NCBI GenBank assembly: GCA_023387375.1
Contig: JAEWIE010000050.1
Coordinates: 26,314-90,313, forward strand
Length of the DNA stretch: 64,000 nucleotides
Reading direction: 5' to 3'
Source of the DNA: Bacteroidota bacterium
Lineage (GTDB): Bacteria; Bacteroidota; Bacteroidia; Flavobacteriales; Weeksellaceae
The position numbers were made by a program, and so were the translations under genes. The notes beneath the pieces are model-generated. The model made no database searches. It was not told the DNA's origin and saw nothing but the letters and a program-made list of their open reading frames with translations. Below, piece after piece: positions 17,615-26,130 of the stretch; within the stretch, counting starts at the first letter, position 1; each line of letters opens with the position of its first letter.

Positions 17615-17623
17615 AATAAGCTT

Positions 17624-19081
17624 TTAAAATTGTAATTTAAAGGGTCCTTCAAAGTAAGTTTCGAACGAATCGAGTAACTCTCCTTCCTCATTGTAAACCC
17701 CGATGGTTACATTTTGTTTCGAAAGATTAATGTTCTTCTCAGGGAAGCTAACATTCACCGTTCCTTTCGAAATTTGATTTTTCTTTAAACGAATCTTGTC
17801 CGAATTACTAAATGTGATGGTCCCTTCCTCAGGTTCGATCACTTTAATGGTTACAACCTGATCCTTATCCGATTTATTTAGGAAAGTATAGTTGTAAATA
17901 TTTGTGATTTTACCATCTCTCAAGAAGAAAGTAGAACCCGCTGGTTTTATGAATTTAGCCTCCATGGATCCGCGATTTTGTAAAAGGAATCCTAAGAATC
18001 CAAAGAGAAGTACGAGGACAAGTGTGTAAGCTTTCATTTTGCCTGTGAAAACAAAAGGTCTTTCTTGTTCAATTTCATCTTCGGTGGCATAACGGATAAG
18101 CCCTTTCGGTAAACCTACTTTTTCCATGACTTCATCACACGCATCAATACAAGCGGTACAGTTTACACATTCTAATTGCTGACCGTTACGAATATCAATC
18201 CCAGTCGGACAAACTACGACACATTGATTACAGTCGATGCAGTCTCCTTTGCCTTCCGCTTTTCTATCCTCGCCCTTTCTCCATTTCGAACGATTCTCTC
18301 CTCTTTTGAAGTCATAATAGACGTTGATGGTTTGCTTGTCAATTAGCACACCTTGCAAACGACCATAAGGACAAACAAGAGTACACACCTGCTCTCTAAG
18401 CCATGCAAAGACAAAGAAGAACGCAAAGGCAAATAGAATCATGACGATGAAATTCGTTGGGTATACCATTGGACCTTCGACCATGATGTCAAAAACTCTT
18501 TGATATCCTACGATGTACATATACATGACATGGGAGACGATCAAAGAGATGATAAAGAAGATTGTCCATTTTAAACCTTTCTTCCAGATTTTCTCGGCAT
18601 TCCATGGCTGGTTTTCAAGTCTTATTTGTTTGTTACGGTCTCCTTCGATTGCATATTCAATCTTGCGAAAGACCATTTCCATGAAGATCGTCTGAGGACA
18701 AATCCATCCACAGAAGATTCGACCAAAAACAACCGTAAACAAGATAATAAAAACAATAGAAGCGATGGCTCCAATTGCCAAAATAAAGAAGTCTTGAGGG
18801 TAGAACGGTTGTCCCATAATATAGAACTCACGTTCCAATATGTTTAACAGAAGGACAGGGTTTCCATTGATTGTCAAAAACGGAAGGATAAAGAAGGTTG
18901 CAAGTAAAACAATGCTTACTAAAGCTCTATAATTGGTGTATTTTCCTTTCGGTTTTCGAGGGAATACCCATTTTCTTTTTCCCGTTTGGTCCATCGTGTT
19001 GACTGAGTCACGGAATGTTTCAGGATCTAATACTTGACCTTGTCCACCACGATAGCTATATTCTTCTTCTGGGCTTGCCAT
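17624..19081 (-). CDS. ccoG: CcoG (FixG/RdxA) cytochrome oxidase accessory protein
   Basis: This 485-residue membrane Fe-S protein is required for cbb3 oxidase assembly and is thought to reduce copper for the active site. Several membrane helices flank GRIFCGWICPQTIFMEMVFRK and CTLVCPYGRLQG. Two ferredoxin motifs follow: CIDCNQCVVVCPTGIDIRNG and CVNCTACIDACDEVMEK. A C-terminal Ig-like periplasmic domain ends the protein, as in the family. The start at 19081 leaves an 85-nt gap after ccoP. Confidence 0.95.
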   Translation of the reverse strand: MASPEEEYSYRGGQGQVLDPETFRDSVNTMDQTGKRKWVFPRKPKGKYTNYRALVSIVLLATFFILPFLTINGNPVLLLNILEREFYIMGQPFYPQDFFILAIGAIASIVFIILFTVVFGRIFCGWICPQTIFMEMVFRKIEYAIEGDRNKQIRLENQPWNAEKIWKKGLKWTIFFIISLIVSHVMYMYIVGYQRVFDIMVEGPMVYPTNFIVMILFAFAFFFVFAWLREQVCTLVCPYGRLQGVLIDKQTINVYYDFKRGENRSKWRKGEDRKAEGKGDCIDCNQCVVVCPTGIDIRNGQQLECVNCTACIDACDEVMEKVGLPKGLIRYATEDEIEQERPFVFTGKMKAYTLVLVLLFGFLGFLLQNRGSMEAKFIKPAGSTFFLRDGKITNIYNYTFLNKSDKDQVVTIKVIEPEEGTITFSNSDKIRLKKNQISKGTVNVSFPEKNINLSKQNVTIGVYNEEGELLDSFETYFEGPFKLQF

Positions 19082-19166
19082 AATCTATTTATAATAATTA
19101 AAAAAGAACATAGCTTACTACGAGGCGGTGTAGCAAACTATGTTCTTTGTATGAATTCAAATTGAA

Positions 19167-20045
19167 TTATTTTTGCCAATTCGCCTCTTCTCCTTGTGGA
19201 GCAGCACCGCCTTCAGCTTCGGTAATTGGCTTTTGTTCTTGGTTAATGTGATAAATGTAGGATGCTACTTTTTCAATATCATTCCCTGTTAACTGACCTG
19301 TTCCTCCGAACGCAATCATGGTTGGATTGTTTGGAGATCCGTTCCATACCACGTGGAATACGTTTTTAAACAATGTCTCTTCAGGTTGGTTGATCCAAAA
19401 GTTATCCGTTAAGTTCGGTCCAATTCCACCACGTCCTCCATCCATGTGACAAGAAACACAGCTTGTTTTGAATATCTCTTCTCCTTCGGCTACATAGTCT
19501 GCATTGTATACAGCCGTTTCAATGGTGGCTTGAGGAGCCGTTTTAAGGTATTCTTCAACAGAGGCGATTTGAGCCTTGTATTCCTCATCGTATTCTTTAA
19601 TTGGATCTGCAAAATCAGTAAAGAAGAAAGCAAGCATGTACACCGCGCAGTAAATAACACCAAAGTAGAATAATCCTAACCACCATTTTGGTAACTGATT
19701 GTCAAGTTCCATAATTCCATCGAATCCGTGGTCGATAAGAATGTCTTTTTCTTCTTTCGCAGATTGTTTAGCAAAGGCCCCTTTCCAAAGTCTCTTTAGA
19801 TAGGGAATCTTTTTTGTTTCAAGATATTCGGCTTTCGCCTCTGGAGATAATTCTTTAAACGTATTGTTCTCAATTAAGTCTCCTAGAGCAGAGTGGATAA
19901 GTGCTAATACGATACTGATTGCCACTGTCCCCCAATAGTAAGGCGAAGAGAGGAATGCAGTACTTTGTACAAACATGTAATAGAGTACAAAGGTGATCGC
20001 AAGGATTACGACTATATTAATAATAGCGGGAGTTCTTTGTTTCAT
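19167..20045 (-). CDS. ccoP: cbb3 oxidase subunit CcoP, single haem c
   Basis: CcoP is the membrane c-type cytochrome that feeds electrons to CcoO/CcoN. The 292-residue protein has an N-terminal membrane helix pair (about 9-26 and 38-55), a CcoP-type helix around WWLGLFYFGVIYCAVYML (about 121-140) and a cytochrome c domain with CVSCH at 196-200 and a likely axial Met in NPTMIAFGG. Proteobacterial CcoP carries two CxxCH motifs; only one is present here. The extra membrane segment at the N-terminus is a feature of the Bacteroidota form. It is 5 nt from ccoQ. Confidence 0.93.
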   Translation of the reverse strand: MKQRTPAIINIVVILAITFVLYYMFVQSTAFLSSPYYWGTVAISIVLALIHSALGDLIENNTFKELSPEAKAEYLETKKIPYLKRLWKGAFAKQSAKEEKDILIDHGFDGIMELDNQLPKWWLGLFYFGVIYCAVYMLAFFFTDFADPIKEYDEEYKAQIASVEEYLKTAPQATIETAVYNADYVAEGEEIFKTSCVSCHMDGGRGGIGPNLTDNFWINQPEETLFKNVFHVVWNGSPNNPTMIAFGGTGQLTGNDIEKVASYIYHINQEQKPITEAEGGAAPQGEEANWQK

Positions 20046-20050
20046 GACGA

Positions 20051-20248
20051 TTAATTTTTAAAATCAAAGGGTTGGTCATCGTCTTCTAGAGGCGCATGCG
20101 CCTGTTCATCGTAGTATTTCTTTGAACGACTGAAGACATACATAATCAATCCAACAAAAAACATCAAAAATAATAGTAGTGCAAGGGTTTGGTAAAACCC
20201 TGTGTACTGTTCACTAGAGACGATGTCTTTTAAGTTTTGTGGGATCAT
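20051..20248 (-). CDS. ccoQ: cbb3 oxidase small subunit CcoQ
   Basis: This 65-residue protein has one membrane helix (about 20-39, TLALLLFLMFFVGLIMYVF) followed by SRSKKYYDEQAH and an acidic tail, matching the CcoQ family, a small stabilising subunit of cbb3 oxidase. Its position between ccoNO and ccoP makes the call firm despite its short length. Confidence 0.88.
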   Translation of the reverse strand: MIPQNLKDIVSSEQYTGFYQTLALLLFLMFFVGLIMYVFSRSKKYYDEQAHAPLEDDDQPFDFKN

Positions 20249-20271
20249 GACTTTTTAATACTTGGATTAAA

Positions 20272-22527
20272 TCAGTTATTACTTGCTGTTTGTACTTGTG
20301 TAGTCTTAATGTCCGTACCTAAACGTTGTAGGTAGGCAATCAAGGCCACGATTTCTTTTTTCTCAAGTTCTCCTTCAGGTCTTGATGCGTAAGCTTGTTT
20401 CAAGTCTGCAGCTTCACTGAAAATTTGATTAACAATATCTTTTGCTTGGTTGTTTACCCAAGCATCTGCAGTGTCAATCTGAGCGCTTGTATAAGGTACA
20501 TCAAACACATCTTTCATTAGGTTTAGCTTGTTGATGGTTTGAGAGCGATCTAGATCGTTTGCGATTAACCATGGGTAACGTGGCATAATGGAACCCGCAG
20601 AAGTAGATCTTGGGTTGTACATGTGTTTGTAATGCCAAGAACTTGGGTTTTTGCCACCTTGACGATGCAAGTCTGGTCCTGTACGTTTCGATCCCCAAAG
20701 GAAAGGTCTGTCATAAACAAATTCTCCTGCTTTTGAGTATTGTCCATTCTTCCCGTTAAATCTTACAACCTCATCTCGGAATGGTCGAATCATTTGAGAG
20801 TGACAAGCATTACATCCTTCACGGATATAGAGATCTCTACCTTCGAGTTCAAGAGGCGTATAGGGTTTTACAGCCGATATCGTAGGTACGTTTTCTTTCA
20901 CTGTAAGTGTAGGAATAATCTGTACAGCTCCTCCAATCGCTACTGCAACAAAAGATAAGATAGTAAGGTAAACAGGCATTCTTTCTAACCAAAGGTGAGC
21001 CCCTTCTCCTTGTTTTCTTTCTTTTCCAATTTTAGCAAGTGCAGGCGCTTCTGCTGGTACGTCTTTTTGGAAGGAACCTTTTCTCACGGTGGCAATTACG
21101 TTCACAACCATAAGGATTGCTCCTGAAATGTAAAGAGATCCTCCTACAAATCGCATAATGTAATAAGGCACAATAGCGGTTACCGTATCTAACCAGTTTT
21201 TCCAAAGGAGAGTTCCGTCTGGATTAAATTGTTTCCACATTAGTCCTTGAGTGAATCCCGCAATGTATAGTGGAACTGCGTAGAATATAATTCCTAAAGT
21301 TCCTAGCCAGAAGTGCCAGTTCGCTAATTTTGTAGACCAAAGTTTAGTTCTCCAAATAATTGGAATAATGTAATAGATCATACCGAAGGTGATAAACCCG
21401 TTCCAGCCTAAAGCTCCTAAGTGAACGTGTCCAATAACCCAGTCCGTAAAGTGACCGATTTTATTTAATGTTTTTGTTGCTAGAATTGGCCCTTCAAACG
21501 TTGCCATCCCGTAACATGTTACGGCCACAACGAAGAATTTTAAGATAGGGTCTTCTCTTACTTTGTCCCAGGCTCCTCTCAAGGTTAAGAGTCCATTAAG
21601 CATACCTCCCCAAGACGGTGCAATAAGCATAATGGAGAATCCGGTTGCAAGTGCTTGCGCCCATGCAGGAAGAGCCGTATACTGAAGGTGGTGAGGTCCA
21701 GCCCAAATGTAAACGAAAATCAGAGACCAAAAGTGAATGATCGATAGTTTGTAAGAGAACACAGGACGGTTCGCTGCTTTCGGTAGGAAGTAGTACATAA
21801 GTCCTAATACAGGGGTCGTTAAGATAAAGGCCACCGCATTGTGTCCATACCACCATTGTACTAAGGCATCTTTAACTCCCGCGTAAGCAGAATAAGATTT
21901 CCACATGGTTAGTGGGACTTCAAGGTTGTTGAAGATATGAAGCATCGCTACAGCAACCCAAGTTCCTAAATAGAACCAAATCGCAACATATAGGTGACGC
22001 ACTCTTCTTTTTGCAATTGTTCCAAACATGTTGAGTCCAAAGAGAACCCATGAGATGGTAATTAGGATATCGATTGGCCATTCGTGTTCTGCGTATTCTT
22101 TTGAAGTGTTAATCCCCATGAAGAAGGTTATTATCGCAGCCACGATCATAAGTTGCCAAGTCCAAAAATGTGCCCACGAAATAAAATCGCTGTACATTCT
22201 TGCTTTAAGTAGCCTTTGAATTGAGTAGTAGGCTCCCGCAAACACACCGTTACACACGAATGCAAAGATCACTAAGGAGGTGTGAATCATTCTGATTCTT
22301 CCGAATCCGAATGCACCGTTAGAATTGATTAAGCCTTCAATGTTTCCCGCAGCGAGACTTTTGATAGTGGGGTCGTCGGTTCCCAAGAAAAATTCAGGGA
22401 GCTCGGGATAGAATAGCATTAGGGCAGCAGTAAGTCCAAACAGGAACCCTAAGACACCAAATCCAATGGTGGCGTATAGGAATGCACGGACAATGCTGTT
22501 GTCATAACTAAACTTTTGTGTTTCCAT
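20272..22527 (-). CDS. ccoNO: Fused cbb3 oxidase subunits I and II (CcoNO)
   Basis: This 751-residue protein joins the catalytic haem-copper subunit CcoN to the mono-haem subunit CcoO, as in other Bacteroidota. The CcoN part (about 1-480) has 12 or so helices and the metal ligands: a low-spin haem His in the first helices (H82), CuB ligands H229 and H279/H280 (WAGPHH), and the haem His pair in GHVHLG (H367/H369). After a linker and one membrane helix (about 517-540), the CcoO part carries CNACH at 572-576 and an axial Met in GSIMPRYPW (about 648). It reduces oxygen to water with high affinity at the cytoplasmic membrane. Confidence 0.96.
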   Translation of the reverse strand: METQKFSYDNSIVRAFLYATIGFGVLGFLFGLTAALMLFYPELPEFFLGTDDPTIKSLAAGNIEGLINSNGAFGFGRIRMIHTSLVIFAFVCNGVFAGAYYSIQRLLKARMYSDFISWAHFWTWQLMIVAAIITFFMGINTSKEYAEHEWPIDILITISWVLFGLNMFGTIAKRRVRHLYVAIWFYLGTWVAVAMLHIFNNLEVPLTMWKSYSAYAGVKDALVQWWYGHNAVAFILTTPVLGLMYYFLPKAANRPVFSYKLSIIHFWSLIFVYIWAGPHHLQYTALPAWAQALATGFSIMLIAPSWGGMLNGLLTLRGAWDKVREDPILKFFVVAVTCYGMATFEGPILATKTLNKIGHFTDWVIGHVHLGALGWNGFITFGMIYYIIPIIWRTKLWSTKLANWHFWLGTLGIIFYAVPLYIAGFTQGLMWKQFNPDGTLLWKNWLDTVTAIVPYYIMRFVGGSLYISGAILMVVNVIATVRKGSFQKDVPAEAPALAKIGKERKQGEGAHLWLERMPVYLTILSFVAVAIGGAVQIIPTLTVKENVPTISAVKPYTPLELEGRDLYIREGCNACHSQMIRPFRDEVVRFNGKNGQYSKAGEFVYDRPFLWGSKRTGPDLHRQGGKNPSSWHYKHMYNPRSTSAGSIMPRYPWLIANDLDRSQTINKLNLMKDVFDVPYTSAQIDTADAWVNNQAKDIVNQIFSEAADLKQAYASRPEGELEKKEIVALIAYLQRLGTDIKTTQVQTASNN

Positions 22528-22531
22528 ATAA

Positions 22532-22738
22532 TTAATTACTTTTTTCGTCGGTTGTTTCTATATTTTCTTCTGGAGTATTTCTTTCTTTCTCCTGCTTTAT
22601 TTCATCTTCAAAGAGTATCCTTACTGCGGGTGATTCGTCGTCTTCAAATTGGCCTCGACGGGCGTTAATAATGAAGATTATCAGAAAGACCACTGCCAAA
22701 GATACACTGCAAATGATCATCAAATAAAGTATATCCAT
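22532..22738 (-). CDS. ccoS: cbb3 oxidase maturation protein CcoS
   Basis: This 68-residue protein with one N-terminal membrane helix (about 4-24, LYLMIICSVSLAVVFLIIFII) followed by NARRGQFEDDESPAVRILFEDE matches CcoS, needed to insert cofactors into cbb3 oxidase. It is 4 nt before ccoNO. The 120-bp gap upstream holds a promoter box and an inverted repeat. Confidence 0.88.
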   Translation of the reverse strand: MDILYLMIICSVSLAVVFLIIFIINARRGQFEDDESPAVRILFEDEIKQEKERNTPEENIETTDEKSN

Positions 22739-22746
22739 TTCAAAGG

Positions 22747-22802
22747 CAAATTTAAATTTTTAGGATTGTCAAATTTATGGAAAAATAATGATAAAAGTCA
22801 TT
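22747..22802 (-). promoter_or_regulatory. Promoter and palindrome before ccoS
   Basis: On the minus strand TAAATTTG (22747-22754), a perfect -7 box, lies 8 nt before the ccoS ATG; a second identical box is at 22770-22777. Further upstream, AATGA-N6-TCATT (22787-22802) has the 5-6-5 spacing of Crp/Fnr-family sites and would be centred near -50. No classic TTGAT-N4-ATCAA box is present. Confidence 0.5.
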
Positions 22803-22858
22803 TCGTGTTAAATTTTGTTAATTTAAAACCCTTCTAAATAATCATTGCTGATAAGTTT

Positions 22859-25243
22859 TTAAATCGTAAAATATTTTAAACTACGAATCCAAGTCGACAG
22901 GGATGTGAAAGCGACAACGGTTATAGAGCTAATAGGCATTAAAATCGCCGCCACTAGCGGTGACATATATCCTAGAACGGCAATCGTGACCCCAATCACA
23001 TTGTAAAGTAAGCTAATGGCAAAGGTGAACTTTACAATTCGCATAGCATCCTTGGAAAGACTTAAAAAGTGATTAAGAGTTGGGACTTTTTCTCCTGCCA
23101 TAATAACATCTGATGAAGGAGTAAAAGAGTTCGTGTCGTCTGCCACTGCAATTCCGATATCACTTTGCTTTAATGCGCCTGCATCGTTAAGTCCATCCCC
23201 GATCATTGCGACTTTTTGCGCTTTTTCTTGCAAAGTCTTGATGTAGTTTAGTTTGCTTTCTGGATCTTGGTTGAAAGCCATGCCCATCGCATTGGGAATC
23301 GTTTGCTGCAGTTTGTTTTTCTCGGATTCATTATCGCCACTTAGCACATGCACTTGGTAGGACTCTAAATTTTGAAACAGGGCGTTTAAGCCGGATCGAT
23401 ACTCATTTTTAAATACGTATTTCCCAAAATAGACATTGTCTTTGCTTATGTGGACGGCCGTTTCTAAGTTTGTCGACACTTGTGAGTTGTATGAGGCTGA
23501 ACCAATTTTATAGAGATGCCCCCTGACTTCTGCGCTGTACCCTTTGCCTGGTTCGTCCGTAAAATTCTCCACTGGGAAGTACAAATCGGCTTCTTCAATA
23601 TAGGTATAAAGAGCCTTAGAGAGAGGATGGTTCGAGTTCTTAAGCATAGACTTGAGATTCTGTAAGTCCCAAGTACTGATCGGGCTGCCTTCGTACAGGA
23701 TTTGAGATTCGTCGTTGTGGGTGATGGTTCCTGTTTTATCGAATACCAACGTTTGAATTTTGGCTAATTTTTCGATTGTGAGTGTATCTTTTACGTAGAA
23801 CTCATTTCTGCCTAAAATACGCATGATATGCCCAAGCGTAAAGGGAGCTGACAGGGCTAGCGCGCAGGGACAAGCGACGATCAAAATAGCAGAAACCACT
23901 TGAAACATCTTTTCCATATCGACTTGTGACCAGTAAATACCCGCTAATAGTGTGATGCCTAAAATCACCAGAGTAAAGTACTTGCTTATGGTATTGGTAA
24001 GGTTGTCAAGTCCTGTTTCTTTTTTCTTAAAGGCTTCTTTGTTCCAAAGTTGAGTCAGATAACTCTGATCGACATTTTTAATCACTTCCAGTTCCAGTAC
24101 GGCGCCTACTTGCTTACCACCTGCGTAAATACGATCACCTGGTTGTTTGGGAACAGCGTTACTTTCTCCCGTAATGAAACTATTGTCAATGTGTCCCTCT
24201 CCACGGATCAAAATAGCATCCACAGGGATGATTTCTTGGTTCCGAACCATGATTCTATCCCCTATTGAGAGTTCTGAAAGCAAGATGTTTTCTTGCTGAC
24301 CCTCAGAATCTAGCTTCGTTACTGCAATGGGGTAAAAGGATTTATAGTCCCGATCGTAGGAAAGAGAACTGTAAGTTCGCTTTTGAAAGATCTTCCCAAG
24401 AAGCATGAAAAACAAGAGTCCGCACAAGGTGTCAAAATAGCCAGGTCCATAATCGGTCAGTGTTTCGTAAATACTTCGTCCATAGAGAACTAATATTCCA
24501 AGAACAATGGGTACATCAATGTTGATAATCTTGTTTTTTAAGCCGTAATACGCCGATTTAAAGTAATCAGAGGCTGAGTAAAATACCACTGGTGTGGCTA
24601 AAAGAAACATGATGAAACGGAACAGATTTTTGTACTGCTGCATCCAGTAGTCCGTTGTACCGAGTACAATTTCCACGTATTCTGGGAAACTGAAAAGCAT
24701 TCCGTTCCCAAATGCAAATCCAGCAATGGCTAGTTTGATTAGAAGAGATTTGTCAGATTTTTCAACAATACGATCTGCGGTTTCTAAGTTGATGACGGGT
24801 TTGTAGCCTAAATTGGCTAAAAATTTAGCCAGTTCACTTAGGGGTAGTTTCTCAGGGTCAAAATAGATTTGCAAAGTTTTTCTTGTGAAGTGGACTTGTG
24901 AATAAGAAATTGCTGGATTCAAACTTGTTAAGCTCTCGAGGAGCCAAATGCAAGAAGAGCAGTGAATTACCGGAATTTTGAACGTAACGATTGTGGTCTT
25001 TTCATCGGAAAAGTCCACCACACGATCAAAGATTTCAGGAGTGTCTAAGTAGTTGTACTGGTCAAGATTGTCTTCAGGACGGATTCCTGAGCTTTTGTTT
25101 AGCTCATAGAAATTTCCTAATTGATTGAAACTTAAAATCTCATAAACGGATTGGCAACCATGGCAGCAAAATACCTTCTCATCAAAAGTGATTCGCTCCT
25201 TTTTAATTCCTTCTCCACAATGATAACAATTTTCCACTTCCAT
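22859..25243 (-). CDS. ccoI: Copper-type P1B ATPase CcoI (FixI)
   Basis: This 794-residue heavy-metal-translocating P-type ATPase pumps copper across the membrane for cbb3 oxidase assembly. The N-terminus has a cysteine cluster (CYHCGEG, FCCHGCQSVYEIL) and an HMA-type domain with CSSC at 95-98. About eight membrane helices follow, with CPC in VACPCALALSAP. The catalytic DKTGT and the hinge GDGLNDAGAL are visible. It faces a Crp/Fnr regulator gene and is the first gene of the cco cluster; 120 bp separate it from ccoS, where a second promoter may act. Confidence 0.95.
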   Translation of the reverse strand: MEVENCYHCGEGIKKERITFDEKVFCCHGCQSVYEILSFNQLGNFYELNKSSGIRPEDNLDQYNYLDTPEIFDRVVDFSDEKTTIVTFKIPVIHCSSCIWLLESLTSLNPAISYSQVHFTRKTLQIYFDPEKLPLSELAKFLANLGYKPVINLETADRIVEKSDKSLLIKLAIAGFAFGNGMLFSFPEYVEIVLGTTDYWMQQYKNLFRFIMFLLATPVVFYSASDYFKSAYYGLKNKIINIDVPIVLGILVLYGRSIYETLTDYGPGYFDTLCGLLFFMLLGKIFQKRTYSSLSYDRDYKSFYPIAVTKLDSEGQQENILLSELSIGDRIMVRNQEIIPVDAILIRGEGHIDNSFITGESNAVPKQPGDRIYAGGKQVGAVLELEVIKNVDQSYLTQLWNKEAFKKKETGLDNLTNTISKYFTLVILGITLLAGIYWSQVDMEKMFQVVSAILIVACPCALALSAPFTLGHIMRILGRNEFYVKDTLTIEKLAKIQTLVFDKTGTITHNDESQILYEGSPISTWDLQNLKSMLKNSNHPLSKALYTYIEEADLYFPVENFTDEPGKGYSAEVRGHLYKIGSASYNSQVSTNLETAVHISKDNVYFGKYVFKNEYRSGLNALFQNLESYQVHVLSGDNESEKNKLQQTIPNAMGMAFNQDPESKLNYIKTLQEKAQKVAMIGDGLNDAGALKQSDIGIAVADDTNSFTPSSDVIMAGEKVPTLNHFLSLSKDAMRIVKFTFAISLLYNVIGVTIAVLGYMSPLVAAILMPISSITVVAFTSLSTWIRSLKYFTI

Positions 25244-25257
25244 TTTGCCTAGACCTG

Positions 25258-25265
25258 CAAAATTA
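25258..25265 (-). promoter_or_regulatory. Promoter box for ccoI
   Basis: TAATTTTG on the minus strand fits TAnnTTTG and ends 14 nt before the ccoI ATG. No clear -33 TTG was found. Confidence 0.5.
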
Positions 25266-25266
25266 T

Positions 25267-25282
25267 GACAAAAATAATTGTC
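25267..25282. promoter_or_regulatory. Palindrome between ccoI and its regulator
   Basis: GACAA-N6-TTGTC is a perfect 5-6-5 inverted repeat in the 83-bp divergent region. Its right arm contains the TTG (25278-25280) that would be the -33 element of the regulator gene, so a bound protein would block that promoter. Autoregulation by the adjacent Crp/Fnr protein is an inference. Confidence 0.45.
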
Positions 25283-25308
25283 CTTGGTGCTAATTTTCCC
25301 TATTTTTG
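25278..25308 (+). promoter_or_regulatory. Promoter of the Crp/Fnr-type gene
   Basis: TTG at 25278-25280, a 20-nt spacer, then TATTTTTG at 25301-25308. This promoter covers the in-frame start at 25306 and so fixes the real start at the ATG at 25327. Confidence 0.65.
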
Positions 25309-25326
25309 CTGATAAATGTCATAGGT

Positions 25327-26040
25327 ATGTCGATTGAGAAACATGATCTAATAAATCGGAATTTTTTGAGCGTTTTTAATGAAGATTCTTTTCGTGAAGT
25401 CTTATCTGAGGAAGACTTCAAAAAGTACGTTGAGGCGAAAAAAGAAATCCATATCCATAAGGGGCAATTGCTTTTTGAAGAAGACGAAAACCCCCATGGT
25501 GTCTATTTTATTAAAGAAGGAACCGTGAAGCTCTCAAAGTCTGGAGTCTATGGCAAAGATCAGATTCTTCGTTTTATAAAGGAAGGAGATTTAATTGGAT
25601 ATAGATCTCTACTAATTGAGGAGAACTTCCAAGCAAAAGCAGAGGCGATGTCGGAAGTAACGGCTGTGTTCGTTCCAGGCGAAGTGTTTCTCCATATGCT
25701 AAATGTGGATTCTCAACTTTCGTTTGCCATGCTTCAAAAGTTTGCTTACGAATTAGGAGAGTCTTCAAATACAGTTACCTATTTAGCGCAAAAAACAGTA
25801 AGAGAGCGTTTAGCAGAGGTACTCTTATTACTTGAACAAAAATTAGGTACAGATCCAGAAGGATTTATTAAAATTGCGCTTACTCGGGAAGAAGTGGCAA
25901 ATTTAATTGGTACTGCGACCGAAAGTGCGATACGACTCATTTCTGAATTTAAAAGCGATCATTTGATTGAAACCGAAGGGCGAAATATCAAAATACTTAA
26001 TCACGACAAGCTCATCAAATTAGGGCACGTCAATATCTAA
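25327..26040 (+). CDS. Crp/Fnr-family transcription regulator without cysteines
   Basis: This 237-residue regulator has an N-terminal cyclic-nucleotide-binding-like beta-roll (about 25-140: HKGQLLFEEDENPHGVYFIKEGTVKLSK and GDLIGYRSLL), a dimerisation helix and a C-terminal HTH_Crp domain with LTREEVANLIGTATESAIRLISEFK. It is divergent from the cco locus, a standard place for an oxygen-responsive Fnr regulator in flavobacteria. The protein contains no cysteine at all, so it cannot hold the 4Fe-4S cluster of classical Fnr. The rest of the family signature is intact. Likely targets are ccoI and ccoS promoters. I chose ATG 25327 because the promoter overlaps the upstream start. Confidence 0.85.
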   Translation: MSIEKHDLINRNFLSVFNEDSFREVLSEEDFKKYVEAKKEIHIHKGQLLFEEDENPHGVYFIKEGTVKLSKSGVYGKDQILRFIKEGDLIGYRSLLIEENFQAKAEAMSEVTAVFVPGEVFLHMLNVDSQLSFAMLQKFAYELGESSNTVTYLAQKTVRERLAEVLLLLEQKLGTDPEGFIKIALTREEVANLIGTATESAIRLISEFKSDHLIETEGRNIKILNHDKLIKLGHVNI

Positions 26041-26130
26041 AAAGTGGCATTCTAAACCAGAGAAGCAAACGCGTATTAAAGATTTGCTTATGCGATGCGT
26101 TCATTCTTCTAAATAAATACCAAAAAGTTT

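Noticed and set aside
22739..25326. A classic Fnr box (TTGAT-N4-ATCAA) in the control regions of the cco locus.
   Set aside because: I looked for it in both intergenic regions and did not find it; only the 5-6-5 repeats reported above are present.
26041..26130. A dyad (AGAAG..AACGC / GCGTT..CTTCT) between the Crp/Fnr gene and panB, as a terminator.
   Set aside because: The arms are interrupted, the loop is long and no T-run follows; too weak to call.
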